Origin: CALMEC01 sp964531025
GTDB taxonomy: Bacteria; Actinomycetota; Thermoleophilia; Miltoncostaeales; Miltoncostaeaceae
Direction of reading: 5' to 3'
DNA: 64,000 nucleotides
Assembly (NCBI GenBank): GCA_964531025.1
Contig: CAZHDY010000001.1
Span: forward strand, 558,001 to 622,000
Under the pieces are notes generated by a model. The model was not told where the DNA came from, ran no database searches, and saw only the letters and a program-made list of their open reading frames with translations. This document shows positions 16,713 to 25,172 of this stretch, one piece after another; position 1 is the stretch's first letter; the number at the start of each line of letters is the position of its first letter. The position numbers were made by a program, and so were the translations under genes.

Positions 16713-19094
16713 ATGGACGCCTCCGGAGACAGCCCGCGCGACGGCGCGACCACCCGCCCGCTCTCGGTCATCCCCCTGGCACCGGCGTCACCCTGGTACG
16801 GACCCGCGATCTCCCTTCCCCTGGTCTGGGCGACACCGTTTGCGCTGATGTTCGTCTTCCTCGGCTCGTCCGGCATGAGCCGCGTCATCGGATGCCTGGT
16901 CATCGCGGCCGTCGCCGGCGCCGTCATCGCCGGGCTGCTGAAACAGAGGCGCGGGGCACGAATCGAGCTGTGGCCCGATCACATGCGCATCCACCAGCCG
17001 GCACTCCTGCGAGCCCCTCTCGACATTCCGCGTGAGCAGGTCCGGGCCGTCACGTTCGACAATCGTCGTGGAATACACAGATTCGCCGTCCTGAACGACT
17101 TCGTCTGGGGCGCACAGGACTTCACCCATTCGCGCACCGGCTGGCTGTTCGAGAGCGGGAAGGAATCGATCCTCCCCTACCTCGGCCCACAACACGCGAC
17201 GCCGAACACCGCAATCGTCGTCGAAACGGCGCTGTCCCCGGTTCCCCGTCACCGGCGCCTCACCCGACTGAACGAGAGCAACCTGTTTCCGGGTGTCTCT
17301 CGGCCGACGCACGGCTTCTTCGCCAGAGCGCGACGCCCATCCGCCGCCCGACACGCGTTGGACGGCTGGACCCAGATCAGAGATCTGGTCGACGCCGACG
17401 TCACACACCTGCTGAACGTTCCCCCTGAAGCACCGGTGCAGCATGCGGCCGAGCCGACGAATCCCTACGGGATCGTGGACCCATCACGGGGCGCGCGACT
17501 CGGTCGGCATCTGAACAGCGCGGCCGAGGATGTGGACCGTTTCCTCACGATCTTCCCCTGCGTCGCCTTCGCCACGATCCTCGCCGGCGTCCCCTTGGTC
17601 ATGCTCATGTTGATGGCCATCACATGGTGGTCGACCGCCTGGCCGATTCTGGTCTGTGTCCTCCTCTACGTTGCGATCATCGCCGGGCGAGCACTCGTGC
17701 CCCGAGGCCTGGGCATCACGCCGATCGGTGTCCCTCTGCCATCCTCGACGTATCCGAGAGTCACCGCTTTGGTCCGCGAAGCCGCCGACATCGCCGAAGG
17801 CACTATGGTCGACGAGATCCGTGTGACGCTCATGTGGGATGTCGCAGTACGGGTGATCAACCGCAGGCGGATCCTCTTCATCGGTGTCCCTCTGATGGGA
17901 GCCCTCGATCAGCGCACGTTGACAGGACGCATCGCCCGCGAGTTCCTGCGCCATGACATGGAGCCGGCGTCGGCCCAGGGACCCGACGGATATCTCCCGC
18001 GAGTGATGAACCAGCTCGAGCTCTCGCAGATCGGAGCGAACCGCCTGAACCCGAACCGCTGGATCGCCCGAGGGGCCGTCCACCTCGTCAGCCTGACGGT
18101 CCGCGCAGCCGCCTGGCGGCCCGCCCGTCGCCTGAAGGCCCGCGTCGTCGCCGCGGACGCCACGGTGGCCGACGCGGTCGGTGCGGATGCGTTCACCGAT
18201 GATCTCATGACCTTCGCCCCCCTCGGCGACGCTTTCGACGTGTTCATGAACCAGTGGTATCTCCCGGCCCTTCAGAGCGGCTATGCACCACCTCTGACCG
18301 ACGGCTTCCGCCGCTTCGTCGCTCAGCCGGCGGTCGCGACCTCCGTGGCCGAAATGGTGCCCCGGGTCATCCGCGATGACGCATCACATGAATCGCGTCA
18401 GTACCTCCCCCTCTATCGGCGGATCACAGCCCTCGACACGCCCCGATCGGCGCGCGAGATCCCCGTCGGGCTGTGGACCGACGAGCCGACGGTGGACCTC
18501 CTCCCCGACCTGGATCTCATCGAGTCCACCCTCATCGAGGATCTGTACCTGCTCGACGAGGTCCGGCCGACGCCCCTGGCCTGGGAGGACCTCATCGAGC
18601 GGGTCTGGGCGCCGCAATGGCACGCCGCGCTCGTACCGTTCCGTTCGAAGCTGTGCTGGTTCGTCGTGGAGGACCTCGTGTATCTGGCGAAGGACCCGGT
18701 GTTTCTCGCCTCGCTTCTCGGTGCCGACGACACCACGGTCCTCCCGACGCAGACGACGCGCAGCGGAGCCGACAACGTCCTCGGATGTCTGCTCGCCGTG
18801 GCACTCGTCCAGGCGGGCGTCCGGGTGACCGTCGAGCCGGGCGGCGAGGTCATCGCCATCGCCGGTGAACGAGAGCTCGATGTATTCGCAGTCACCGGCG
18901 CGCTGGGTCGTCGGACGATCACCGCGGTCGGATGGCGCCGCCGGTGTGCCGAGATGGACATCGCCCGCGTACGCGTTGCCCCGGTTCCGCCCCCGACCCA
19001 CGTGGGCCCTGGGTCCGGCCTCCCTCACGGAGCCGACGGCGGGCAGGACGGTACCGCGACGGACATGGTGCATCAGGCGACGGTGCCGGCGTAG
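16713..19094 (+). CDS. Inactive (pseudo-protease) paralogue of the M48/PH membrane protein
   Basis: A 793-residue paralogue of the protein at 12808 with the same plan: two N-terminal helices, PH-like RIELWPDHMRIHQPALL, a central helix pair, the M48-like region and the same C-terminal domain (TPLAWEDLIERVWAPQW versus VPIAWEDVVRDVHLPDW). The HEFAH zinc motif is replaced by REFLR (residues 409-413), and the downstream ligand region NEFAADA is replaced by KARVVAADA. It is therefore not expected to bind catalytic zinc. The ATG at 16713 directly abuts CGGAGG; the GTG at 16677 is an alternative start. The reading frame is intact over 2.4 kb, so the gene is maintained. Confidence 0.8.
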   Translation: MDASGDSPRDGATTRPLSVIPLAPASPWYGPAISLPLVWATPFALMFVFLGSSGMSRVIGCLVIAAVAGAVIAGLLKQRRGARIELWPDHMRIHQPALLRAPLDIPREQVRAVTFDNRRGIHRFAVLNDFVWGAQDFTHSRTGWLFESGKESILPYLGPQHATPNTAIVVETALSPVPRHRRLTRLNESNLFPGVSRPTHGFFARARRPSAARHALDGWTQIRDLVDADVTHLLNVPPEAPVQHAAEPTNPYGIVDPSRGARLGRHLNSAAEDVDRFLTIFPCVAFATILAGVPLVMLMLMAITWWSTAWPILVCVLLYVAIIAGRALVPRGLGITPIGVPLPSSTYPRVTALVREAADIAEGTMVDEIRVTLMWDVAVRVINRRRILFIGVPLMGALDQRTLTGRIAREFLRHDMEPASAQGPDGYLPRVMNQLELSQIGANRLNPNRWIARGAVHLVSLTVRAAAWRPARRLKARVVAADATVADAVGADAFTDDLMTFAPLGDAFDVFMNQWYLPALQSGYAPPLTDGFRRFVAQPAVATSVAEMVPRVIRDDASHESRQYLPLYRRITALDTPRSAREIPVGLWTDEPTVDLLPDLDLIESTLIEDLYLLDEVRPTPLAWEDLIERVWAPQWHAALVPFRSKLCWFVVEDLVYLAKDPVFLASLLGADDTTVLPTQTTRSGADNVLGCLLAVALVQAGVRVTVEPGGEVIAIAGERELDVFAVTGALGRRTITAVGWRRRCAEMDIARVRVAPVPPPTHVGPGSGLPHGADGGQDGTATDMVHQATVPA

Positions 19095-19113
19095 ATCGCC
19101 ACCCGACGTCATC

Positions 19114-19242
19114 GGAAAGTTCTGTGTCGGGCACCAGGCTTTCCTCCCGACAGGTGCTGCGCACGAACTACCTGCTATTCCCGATGTTCGAGCGCACCGG
19201 CCACGGAGCTTGGAAAGTTTTGTGTCAGACACAAAACTTTCC
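19114..19242 (+). repeat. Composite palindromic repeat, copy 2
   Basis: Two 31-bp palindromes at 19114-19144 and 19212-19242, 98 bp apart. The second is a perfect palindrome (15-bp arms around one A). The spacer contains GAACTACCTGCTAT. The copy fills the 158-bp gap between two convergent genes, so the perfect palindrome can also act as a terminator for both. Confidence 0.85.
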
Positions 19243-19252
19243 GGGTCCGCCC

Positions 19253-20524
19253 CTACGCGGTCCGCGCCCTCCCGTTCCGGGCCCACACGAGCACCGGTAT
19301 GAGAAGCAGCGAGAGCACGCCGAACGCGATGGAGAGCGTGCTGAAGTCCGTGGCCGCCATGACCATTCCGGACGCCCCTCCCCCGCCGGCGCCGCCCAAC
19401 GCGATCAGGACGTCGATCGTGCCCTGGGTCCGCGCACGGTTCTCCTGGGTCGTGGAATCAACGACCAGCGCCGTGCCGGAGATGAGCCCGAAGTTCCAGC
19501 CGAGTCCGAGAAGCGTGAGGGCCACCACCATCCACAAGACGGAGTCCCCAGGTGCGAGTGCAGCCGCGATGCCCGAGAGCAGGAGCGTCACACCCGATGC
19601 GATGACGATCGGCGCCCGCCCAAGGCGATCGACGAGGAAGCCGGTGAGCGGTGACGGTAGGTACATGGCGCCGATGTGGATCGAGATCACCAGGCCGACC
19701 GCGCCGAGGCCGTGGTGATGGTCCCGCATGTGCACCGGTGTCATTGTCATGATCGCGAACATGACGAGCTGCGTCAGCACCATGACGAACGCGCCGACGT
19801 AGGCACCCACCTCCGGCCGCGGTACGGCGCCGGACGGGGCGGCGGCTGCCTGCGGGGCGATCTTCAATGAACGCGCGACGAGGAACGGATCCGGCCGCAG
19901 AAGGATCAGGAACGAGATCCCGGCGGCGAGATAGGCGACCGCCGCCAGGATGAAGGGACCGGCGAGGTCGATCACCCCCATGCGCTCGGCGAGGGCCCCG
20001 AGCGGATCGATGAGGTTCGGTCCGGCGACGGCTCCGAGGGTCGTGGAGACCATGGCCACACTGATTGCGCGACCCCGATGGGTCGGCAGGGCGAGGTCCG
20101 TGCCTGCGTAGCGCGCCTGCAGGTTGGTCGCGGTCCCCGATCCGTAGACGAAGAGCGAGATGAGGAGCAACGGGACATTGTCCATGGCGGCAGCGGCGAC
20201 CACGCCGATCGCACCGATCCCGCCGCTCGCGAACCCCAGGCCCAGACCGACACGCCGCCCCAGGCGGTGCGTGAACCGGCCGACCAGGAATGCCGACAGC
20301 GCGGCACCGAGGGTGAAGAGCGTGGTCGGAAGCCCGGAGAGGGCGTCCCCGCCGAGCATCTCCTTGGCCAGCAACGCGCCCGCCGTGACGCCGGCCGCGA
20401 GCCCCGCCCCGCCGAGGACCTGGCTGATGAGGACGACGATGAGGGTCCGCCGTTGAACGCGGCGGCGCGTCTCCTCCTGTTCGTGCGTGAGCCCCGGATG
20501 GGACTCGGAACCCTCAGGCGGCAA
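19253..20524 (-). CDS. MFS transporter
   Basis: A 423-residue transporter with 12 predicted membrane segments. Family signs are GRFTHRLGRRVGLGLGF in the loop after helix 2, and FLVDRLGRAPIVIAS in the loop at the second-half equivalent. The start is a TTG at 20524 overlapping the last 11 bases of the ArsR-rhodanese gene, so it is co-translated with that regulator. The substrate is unknown. An ArsR-rhodanese partner suggests sulfur-containing compounds, sulfite or metalloid export, but this is inference. Confidence 0.85.
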   Translation of the reverse strand: MPPEGSESHPGLTHEQEETRRRVQRRTLIVVLISQVLGGAGLAAGVTAGALLAKEMLGGDALSGLPTTLFTLGAALSAFLVGRFTHRLGRRVGLGLGFASGGIGAIGVVAAAAMDNVPLLLISLFVYGSGTATNLQARYAGTDLALPTHRGRAISVAMVSTTLGAVAGPNLIDPLGALAERMGVIDLAGPFILAAVAYLAAGISFLILLRPDPFLVARSLKIAPQAAAAPSGAVPRPEVGAYVGAFVMVLTQLVMFAIMTMTPVHMRDHHHGLGAVGLVISIHIGAMYLPSPLTGFLVDRLGRAPIVIASGVTLLLSGIAAALAPGDSVLWMVVALTLLGLGWNFGLISGTALVVDSTTQENRARTQGTIDVLIALGGAGGGGASGMVMAATDFSTLSIAFGVLSLLLIPVLVWARNGRARTA

Positions 20525-21197
20525 GTCTCACCGTCCGGGTGCCGCGCCACTCGATGACGCCGTCGTGCATGGCCACCGCGTCCAGGCCCCGTTCACGGAG
20601 CCACTCCGCTCCCTCCCGCGCGAGATGACAGAACTCGCCGCGACAGTAGAGCACCACGCGCTGATCCTCCGGCAGTTCCCGGTAGCGATCCGGAAGCTCA
20701 TCGAACGGCATGGACACTGCACCCGGGAAGTGTCCCGCCTCCCATTCGGACCGCGGACGGACGTCCAGCACCGTCATGTCGTCGGTGACGGCCGCCGCGG
20801 CGATGACGGGTGCGGGCTCGCCTGACTCGATGGGCTCCGACAGGTAGTCCTCCATCACCTCCCGCAGATGCGCCGACCGTTGAAGGGCGACGTCCTTCGC
20901 CACCACGTACAGCTCGGCCACATCGTCACCCGCCAGTCGGTGGAAGATCGTCGTCCCCTCCCGTCGCGTGTCCACAAGACCTGCCTGCTTCAGCACGCGC
21001 AGGTGAGCGGAGGTCGACTGGAACGAGATGCCGGAGAGCCGGGAGAGGTCCTCCACGGAGCGCTCGCCCTGGGCCATGAGCTCGATCAGGGCGAGGCGAC
21101 GCCCGCTCGCCATGGCCTTGATCACGCCACCCAGCAGATCGACCAGCTCGTCATGCCCCGCCGCCTCGCGGTGTTGGTACGACTGTTCGGACCCCAC
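20514..21197 (-). CDS. ArsR-family regulator fused to a rhodanese domain
   Basis: A 227-residue fusion. Residues about 10-100 are a winged-helix ArsR domain (SVEDLSRLSGISFQSTSAHL). Residues about 125-220 are a rhodanese domain with active-site loop YCRGEFCHLA, including the catalytic Cys. The GTG at 21197 is preferred over the TTG at 21215, because the TTG lies next to the probable transcription start and the GTG has an AGCGGGGG upstream. It is the first gene of an operon with the MFS transporter, and the palindrome at 21217 is its probable operator. The fusion class is associated with sensing persulfides or oxidised sulfur. Confidence 0.88.
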   Translation of the reverse strand: MGSEQSYQHREAAGHDELVDLLGGVIKAMASGRRLALIELMAQGERSVEDLSRLSGISFQSTSAHLRVLKQAGLVDTRREGTTIFHRLAGDDVAELYVVAKDVALQRSAHLREVMEDYLSEPIESGEPAPVIAAAAVTDDMTVLDVRPRSEWEAGHFPGAVSMPFDELPDRYRELPEDQRVVLYCRGEFCHLAREGAEWLRERGLDAVAMHDGVIEWRGTRTVRLAA

Positions 21198-21216
21198 GTT
21201 GCCCCCGCTTCTCAAC

Positions 21217-21238
21217 TATTCTCGTTATAAGTAGAATA
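21217..21238 (-). promoter_or_regulatory. ArsR-type operator overlapping a promoter
   Basis: A 22-bp palindrome, TATTCT-N2-TTATAA-N2-AGAATA, lies just upstream of the ArsR-rhodanese gene. The minus-strand hexamer TATAAC within it is a plausible -10 box. An AT-rich dyad of this kind at the promoter is typical of ArsR/SmtB autorepression. Confidence 0.65.
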
Positions 21239-21329
21239 CAAGAGTATAGGGTGGGCGACTCCGACGGCCCCGCCCTCCCGGGCTGAGCGCGGCCCCGCGG
21301 AGGCGCTTGCGGGCGGTACCATCCGGCGC

Positions 21330-21713
21330 ATGTCGGGAGATCGCCTCGGTCTGCTCAGCCTCCGGTGGGACGCCGTCTACTGCGCTGTGGCCGGCGCCAG
21401 CCTCGCCGCCCTGGCCGGTCCGGTCGCCCCACACCTGGACGTTCCCGCAACCGCACTGGGCGTGATCGGTATCGCGGTCGTCGCCTGGGGCGCGCTTGTG
21501 GCCTGGATGGCGTCGCGACTCCCCCGCCGCCGTGCGGTCACCATCACCATGTGCGCGAATCTTGCGGCCACCCTCCTCGTCGCGACCTACTCGATGGCCG
21601 CCAGCGGTCTTCTAGTCATGATGACGCTACTGACGGTAGCCGTCGACATCGCGTGCTTCGCGGTGAGCCAGGGGCTCGCGCTCAGACGCCTCGCCCGCGC
21701 CGACGCCCGGTAG
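21330..21713 (+). CDS. Small four-helix membrane protein of unknown function
   Basis: A 127-residue protein with four predicted membrane segments separated by short loops (ASRLPRRRAV after the second). The ATG at 21330 follows a 132-bp gap from the divergent ArsR gene. There is no recognisable motif. Codon bias and hydrophobic periodicity support it as a real gene. Confidence 0.65.
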   Translation: MSGDRLGLLSLRWDAVYCAVAGASLAALAGPVAPHLDVPATALGVIGIAVVAWGALVAWMASRLPRRRAVTITMCANLAATLLVATYSMAASGLLVMMTLLTVAVDIACFAVSQGLALRRLARADAR

Positions 21714-21801
21714 TTCCTCGGCCTACACACGCGGGACCGCGGACAACGGCCGTCTCGCTCCGGCCTGGAGGGCCCCGCCAGGCGATACGGACAGCGAGAC
21801 G

Positions 21802-22500
21802 TCACACGGAGCGCATCGACCATCCCGCCTGATGCAGCCGATCGATCGCCTCGAGGATGAGGTCCAGGGCGAACACGAATTCCGCGTCGGCGTCGCATCC
21901 TCCGGAGAGGGCCTCCACGTCACCCCCCGCCACATCCATGGCGATCGCCGCGATGTGCGGATAGGTCGCTGTCACCCGCTCCACCAACTCCTGCCGTTCC
22001 TTCGGATCGTCCGGAATGCGCAGCGTCTCAGCATCCTCGAACGCCTCCGGGCTGAACCCCCAGATGCGATGCCCCAACACGTGCATCCCGTAGTGCGTGA
22101 GTTCCGCTGAGAGACCACCTCCCATGAACATGCCCGCAAGCGAATCCATGTATCCGAGCACGGCGGGCGTGCGCGTCCGCCGCGTCTCGATCACCGAACG
22201 CGCCCACGGATGGGCCAGGAGCGCACGACGTGCCGACAGGATCCGTCCGCGGACGGAGGCCCTCCAATCCGGATCCTGGACCGGCGGGTCGTACTCGCCG
22301 ATCACGACATCGACCATCCCGCCGAGGAGGTCCTCCTTGTTGGCGACGTGCTTGTAGAGCGCCATCGGCACCACGCCGAGCATCGCCGCCAGATGCCGCA
22401 TGCTGACCCCATCGATCCCCTCACGATCGGCCAGAACCACGGCGGCACCCAGGGCACGATCCCGCGTGAGCGGGCGACGATTGCGTGACGATTCGGCCAG
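21802..22500 (-). CDS. TetR family regulator with a non-standard start
   Basis: The frame encodes a TetR-like protein of up to 232 residues with HTH VSMRHLAAMLGVVPMALYKHV and a TetR_C-like C-terminal domain. The only standard start, the GTG at 22440, would cut off most of helix 1. The upstream frame reads PLTRDRALGAAVVLADREG, a normal TetR N-terminal helix, and reaches a stop before any ATG, GTG or TTG. The CTG at 22500, 2 nt after GAGGAG, is the only near-standard choice. It is divergent from the DUF4386 gene, and the two operators at 22534-22577 lie between them. Confidence 0.8.
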   Translation of the reverse strand: MAESSRNRRPLTRDRALGAAVVLADREGIDGVSMRHLAAMLGVVPMALYKHVANKEDLLGGMVDVVIGEYDPPVQDPDWRASVRGRILSARRALLAHPWARSVIETRRTRTPAVLGYMDSLAGMFMGGGLSAELTHYGMHVLGHRIWGFSPEAFEDAETLRIPDDPKERQELVERVTATYPHIAAIAMDVAGGDVEALSGGCDADAEFVFALDLILEAIDRLHQAGWSMRSV

Positions 22501-22527
22501 GACTCCTCAGACAGACGGATGGCGGAC

Positions 22528-22577
22528 TTGACTGGTGTACACAGTACACCTACCCTCACCGGTGTACGCCGTACACC
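22528..22577 (+). promoter_or_regulatory. Promoter with two perfect TetR-type operators
   Basis: TTGACT (22528-22533) and TACCCT (22551-22556) are separated by exactly 17 nt, and that spacer is itself the palindrome GGTGTAC-N3-GTACACC (22534-22550). A second copy with the same half-sites and a different 3-nt centre lies at 22561-22577, 27 bp away centre to centre. Repressor binding would occlude the promoter and the start of the transcript of the DUF4386 gene. The ligand protein is probably the divergent TetR. Confidence 0.8.
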
Positions 22578-22598
22578 GCAGGCTCCAAGGAGACCTCC

Positions 22599-23294
22599 AT
22601 GCTCGATGCCCAACGACGCGCCAGGATCGCCGGCGGCCTCTACCTCCTCACCGTGGTCACCTCGATCCCCGCGCTCGCGCTCAAGTCCCCGGTGCTGGAC
22701 GACGCGAACCCGGTCGCCGCAGCCGCCTCCTCGGATCGGCTGGCCTGGGCAGCCGTCCTCGAGATCATCCTGGCCGTCGCATGCGTCGGCACCGCCGTGG
22801 TCCTCCTGCCTGTCCTCCGCCACCTGAACCCGAGCGCGGCCACCGGTTTCCTCAGCGCACGGACCGTCGAGGCGGGGCTGATCGCCGTGGGCGTCCTGGC
22901 CATGCTCACGCTCACGGATGCCTCGATGAACACGTCATCCGCCGATGTCGCCACTGGCCTTCACGACTGGGCCTTCCTCCTCGGCCCCGGGTTCATCCCC
23001 GCCGTGAACGCCGTCCTCCTCGGCTCGATCCTCCTGCGCTCGCGGCTGGTCCCACGCGCGATCCCACTCGTCGGCCTGATCGGCGCGCCGCTACTGACTG
23101 CGTCGGCGACCGCCACCGTCTTCGGAGCCCTCGACCAGGTGTCGCCACCTGCGGGCGCATTGGCCCTCCCCATCGCCCTGTGGGAGATCACGCTCGGCAT
23201 CTGGCTCGTGACGCGCGGTTTCTCGAAGGACGCGCTGCGCGACCGCGACGCGCAGGGAGCTTCCGGCGAGACCGTGAGCGCACGGGCCGTGTGA
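22599..23294 (+). CDS. DUF4386 family membrane protein
   Basis: A 231-residue membrane protein with about six or seven hydrophobic segments, matching DUF4386 in its opening (ARIAGGLYLLTVVTSIPAL) and in the LGPGFIPAVNAVLLGSILLRSRLVPR region. The function of the family is not known. The ATG at 22599 has AAGGAG upstream. It is strongly predicted to be repressed by the divergent TetR through two operators. Confidence 0.85.
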   Translation: MLDAQRRARIAGGLYLLTVVTSIPALALKSPVLDDANPVAAAASSDRLAWAAVLEIILAVACVGTAVVLLPVLRHLNPSAATGFLSARTVEAGLIAVGVLAMLTLTDASMNTSSADVATGLHDWAFLLGPGFIPAVNAVLLGSILLRSRLVPRAIPLVGLIGAPLLTASATATVFGALDQVSPPAGALALPIALWEITLGIWLVTRGFSKDALRDRDAQGASGETVSARAV

Positions 23295-23375
23295 TCGCGC
23301 CGGTGCCACGGCACCTTCGACGGCACTACGCCCGCGGCGCCCATTCCGTGACCCGCTGCGCCTGCTCGTCCTGAA

Positions 23376-23448
23376 CGCGCCCGGGAGGATTCGAACCTCC
23401 GACATTCGGCTTAGAAGGCCGCTGCTCTGTCCCCTGAGCTACGGGCGC
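23376..23448 (-). tRNA. tRNA-Arg(TCT)
   Basis: On the minus strand the sequence folds as a cloverleaf: acceptor GCGCCCG/CGGGCGC, D-arm GCTC...GAGC, anticodon loop CTTCTAA giving TCT, variable loop of 5 nt, T-arm GGAGG-TTCGAAT-CCTCC. CCA is not encoded. It reads AGA, a rare codon in high-GC genomes. Confidence 0.95.
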
Positions 23449-23509
23449 TCGCGTCGCGCGAACTGTACCGCGCCCACCGCCCGACCACGTAACAGGCCCC
23501 AGAAACACG

Positions 23510-23540
23510 TCGGCCCGAGGCGACGAGCGCCCCGGGCCGA
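23510..23540 (-). terminator. Probable terminator of the nitroreductase-like gene
   Basis: The arms TCGGCCC (23510-23516) and GGGCCGA (23534-23540) form a 7-bp GC stem, 24 bp after the nitroreductase stop on the minus strand and before the tRNA gene. Confidence 0.45.
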
Positions 23541-23563
23541 TCGATGCTCAGATGAGCGTGGAA

Positions 23564-24574
23564 CTACGAGAGGTACTTCGAGGCGTCGATGCCGTGCTCC
23601 GACATGAGCTTCTGGAACGTCTCACGCATCTCGTCCGGGTAGTCCGGCAGGTCACCCTGCGCGAGGACCTCCTCGGCGCGCTTCTTGATGTTGGGGCCGA
23701 AGTCCCAGTCATCGTCGTTCATGAGGCGCTTGATCTCCTTGGCGGGCCAGGAGACGACGCCCGCGTCACGGGAGAACTGCTCGGCGAGCTTGTCGATCTC
23801 CTCGAAGCGACCGGCGATCGGAGCCTGCTCCTGGATCATGCCCTTCTCTTCCAGGACCTCCTTGAGGCCGTCGATCATCGGGAGCGGCTTGCCGTACTCA
23901 CCGTCGTGGAAGAGCTTCTCGAACTTGATGCGGGCACGCTGACCGCCACCCTTGCGGTCCTCGAGCGGGTAACCGATGACCATGCCCCACGTGAGCCTGA
24001 AGTTCGGCGCGAGACCGAAGGCCTTCTCCACACCGCCCGGCTTACGGCCGAAGGCGAGGAGGCAGGAACCGACACCCATCGACGCGGCGGCGACGGTCGC
24101 CTGACCGACGGCCTGACCGGTCTCGAAGCGCAGAAGCGCGTCGGTGCGCTCGGTCGGGAAGCTCATGAGGCGAGGAACCGTCTGAGTCATGGTGAACTCG
24201 TAGTTCCAGCCGTGGTACTTGCTGAGAGCACCGGAGAGGGCAAGCGTCGACAGACCGTCGTTGGCGCGGCCGTACCACGCGTTCAGGTTGGTGAGCCAGA
24301 AGATCAGGTGTGAAGCCTGGTTGATCATCTGGACGTTGAACCCGGAGACGCACTCTTCGATGTCGTCCCACAGGTCGCAGTTCTCCTTCTGGACAACGAT
24401 CGCCTCGGTGGCGTTGATGTTGCCCTGACACGACGACATGCGCGCCGCCTGGAGAATGGTCTGGACCTTCCAGTCCTCGACCTTCTTGTCAGGATCGTAG
24501 TACCGGATGGTGCGCCGGTCGCCGATGGCTTGAAGGACGGAGACGTCTTTGATGTCAGACGCGGAAACGGACAT
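23564..24574 (-). CDS. Nitroreductase-family flavoprotein with C-terminal extension
   Basis: A 336-residue protein. The N-terminal part has nitroreductase features: RRTIRYYDPDKKVEDWKVQTI, ILQAARMSSCQGN as FMN-phosphate region, and the later GVGSCLLAFGR plus MVIGYPLEDRK, where the family normally has GxGxxW...lGyP. The last 100 residues are charged and helical and are beyond the usual domain. Lys-rich composition and absence of rare codons suggest strong expression. The substrate is unknown. It is divergent from the 119-residue protein at 24775 with a 200-bp shared upstream region. Confidence 0.75.
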   Translation of the reverse strand: MSVSASDIKDVSVLQAIGDRRTIRYYDPDKKVEDWKVQTILQAARMSSCQGNINATEAIVVQKENCDLWDDIEECVSGFNVQMINQASHLIFWLTNLNAWYGRANDGLSTLALSGALSKYHGWNYEFTMTQTVPRLMSFPTERTDALLRFETGQAVGQATVAAASMGVGSCLLAFGRKPGGVEKAFGLAPNFRLTWGMVIGYPLEDRKGGGQRARIKFEKLFHDGEYGKPLPMIDGLKEVLEEKGMIQEQAPIAGRFEEIDKLAEQFSRDAGVVSWPAKEIKRLMNDDDWDFGPNIKKRAEEVLAQGDLPDYPDEMRETFQKLMSEHGIDASKYLS

Positions 24575-24774
24575 TGGACCCCCTGGTCAGCTTGCGAACC
24601 TCGAGCAATGGACAGGCACCTGAGCGCCCGGAGGGCACGATGCCGAGTGGCAATCTAACGGACGGCGAGAGCGTTCGCAGCCTTTGCAACGAATTCGTTT
24701 TCGGGAGTGAAACAAAGAACTCCACTTCCTGTATTGCCAAGCGATCAGCGCCGTGAATGGGTAGGATGCCGCTC

Positions 24775-25134
24775 ATGCCGAAACTACTCTTAGTCACTGC
24801 ACCAACCGACGAGGTTCTCAACAAAGAGGGCAAGGTCCGCTTCCCCGGAACCGAGAAGGCCATCGAGGCCCTCACGGAGGCCGGTTGGGAGGTCACGACC
24901 TGCGGGGTCGACTGGCCCGAGCCACTCAACGTCGCCAACGAGATCAAGCCCGACGCTGCACTCGTCTCGACCTACAAGCGTGTACCGCGCTCGCGTGACT
25001 GCGCGTCGATGCTCGCTCGCATGAGCGAGGTCCCCGTTTACACCGTCGGCGTTCTGCAGAAGGACGACGCGTTCCGCACGATGGCGCCGACCGTCGGCGT
25101 CCTCCGGAACATCGGAGAGCTTCCCCTGCCGTAG
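24775..25134 (+). CDS. Conserved-looking small alpha/beta protein of unknown function
   Basis: A 119-residue protein starting at the third of three in-frame ATGs (24757, 24766, 24775), which has GTAGGA at good distance. It opens with a beta strand (MPKLLLVTAP) and has alternating strands and helices like a receiver or flavodoxin fold (DAALVSTYKRVPRSRD, VPVYTVGVLQKDDAF). The acidic pocket and phospho-acceptor Asp of response regulators are not present. I do not recognise a family. It is divergent from the nitroreductase-like gene, so a functional link is possible. Confidence 0.65.
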   Translation: MPKLLLVTAPTDEVLNKEGKVRFPGTEKAIEALTEAGWEVTTCGVDWPEPLNVANEIKPDAALVSTYKRVPRSRDCASMLARMSEVPVYTVGVLQKDDAFRTMAPTVGVLRNIGELPLP

Positions 25135-25172
25135 TCGATCTCGGTCACCCGGTGCCACCGGGAGGGGGATAT

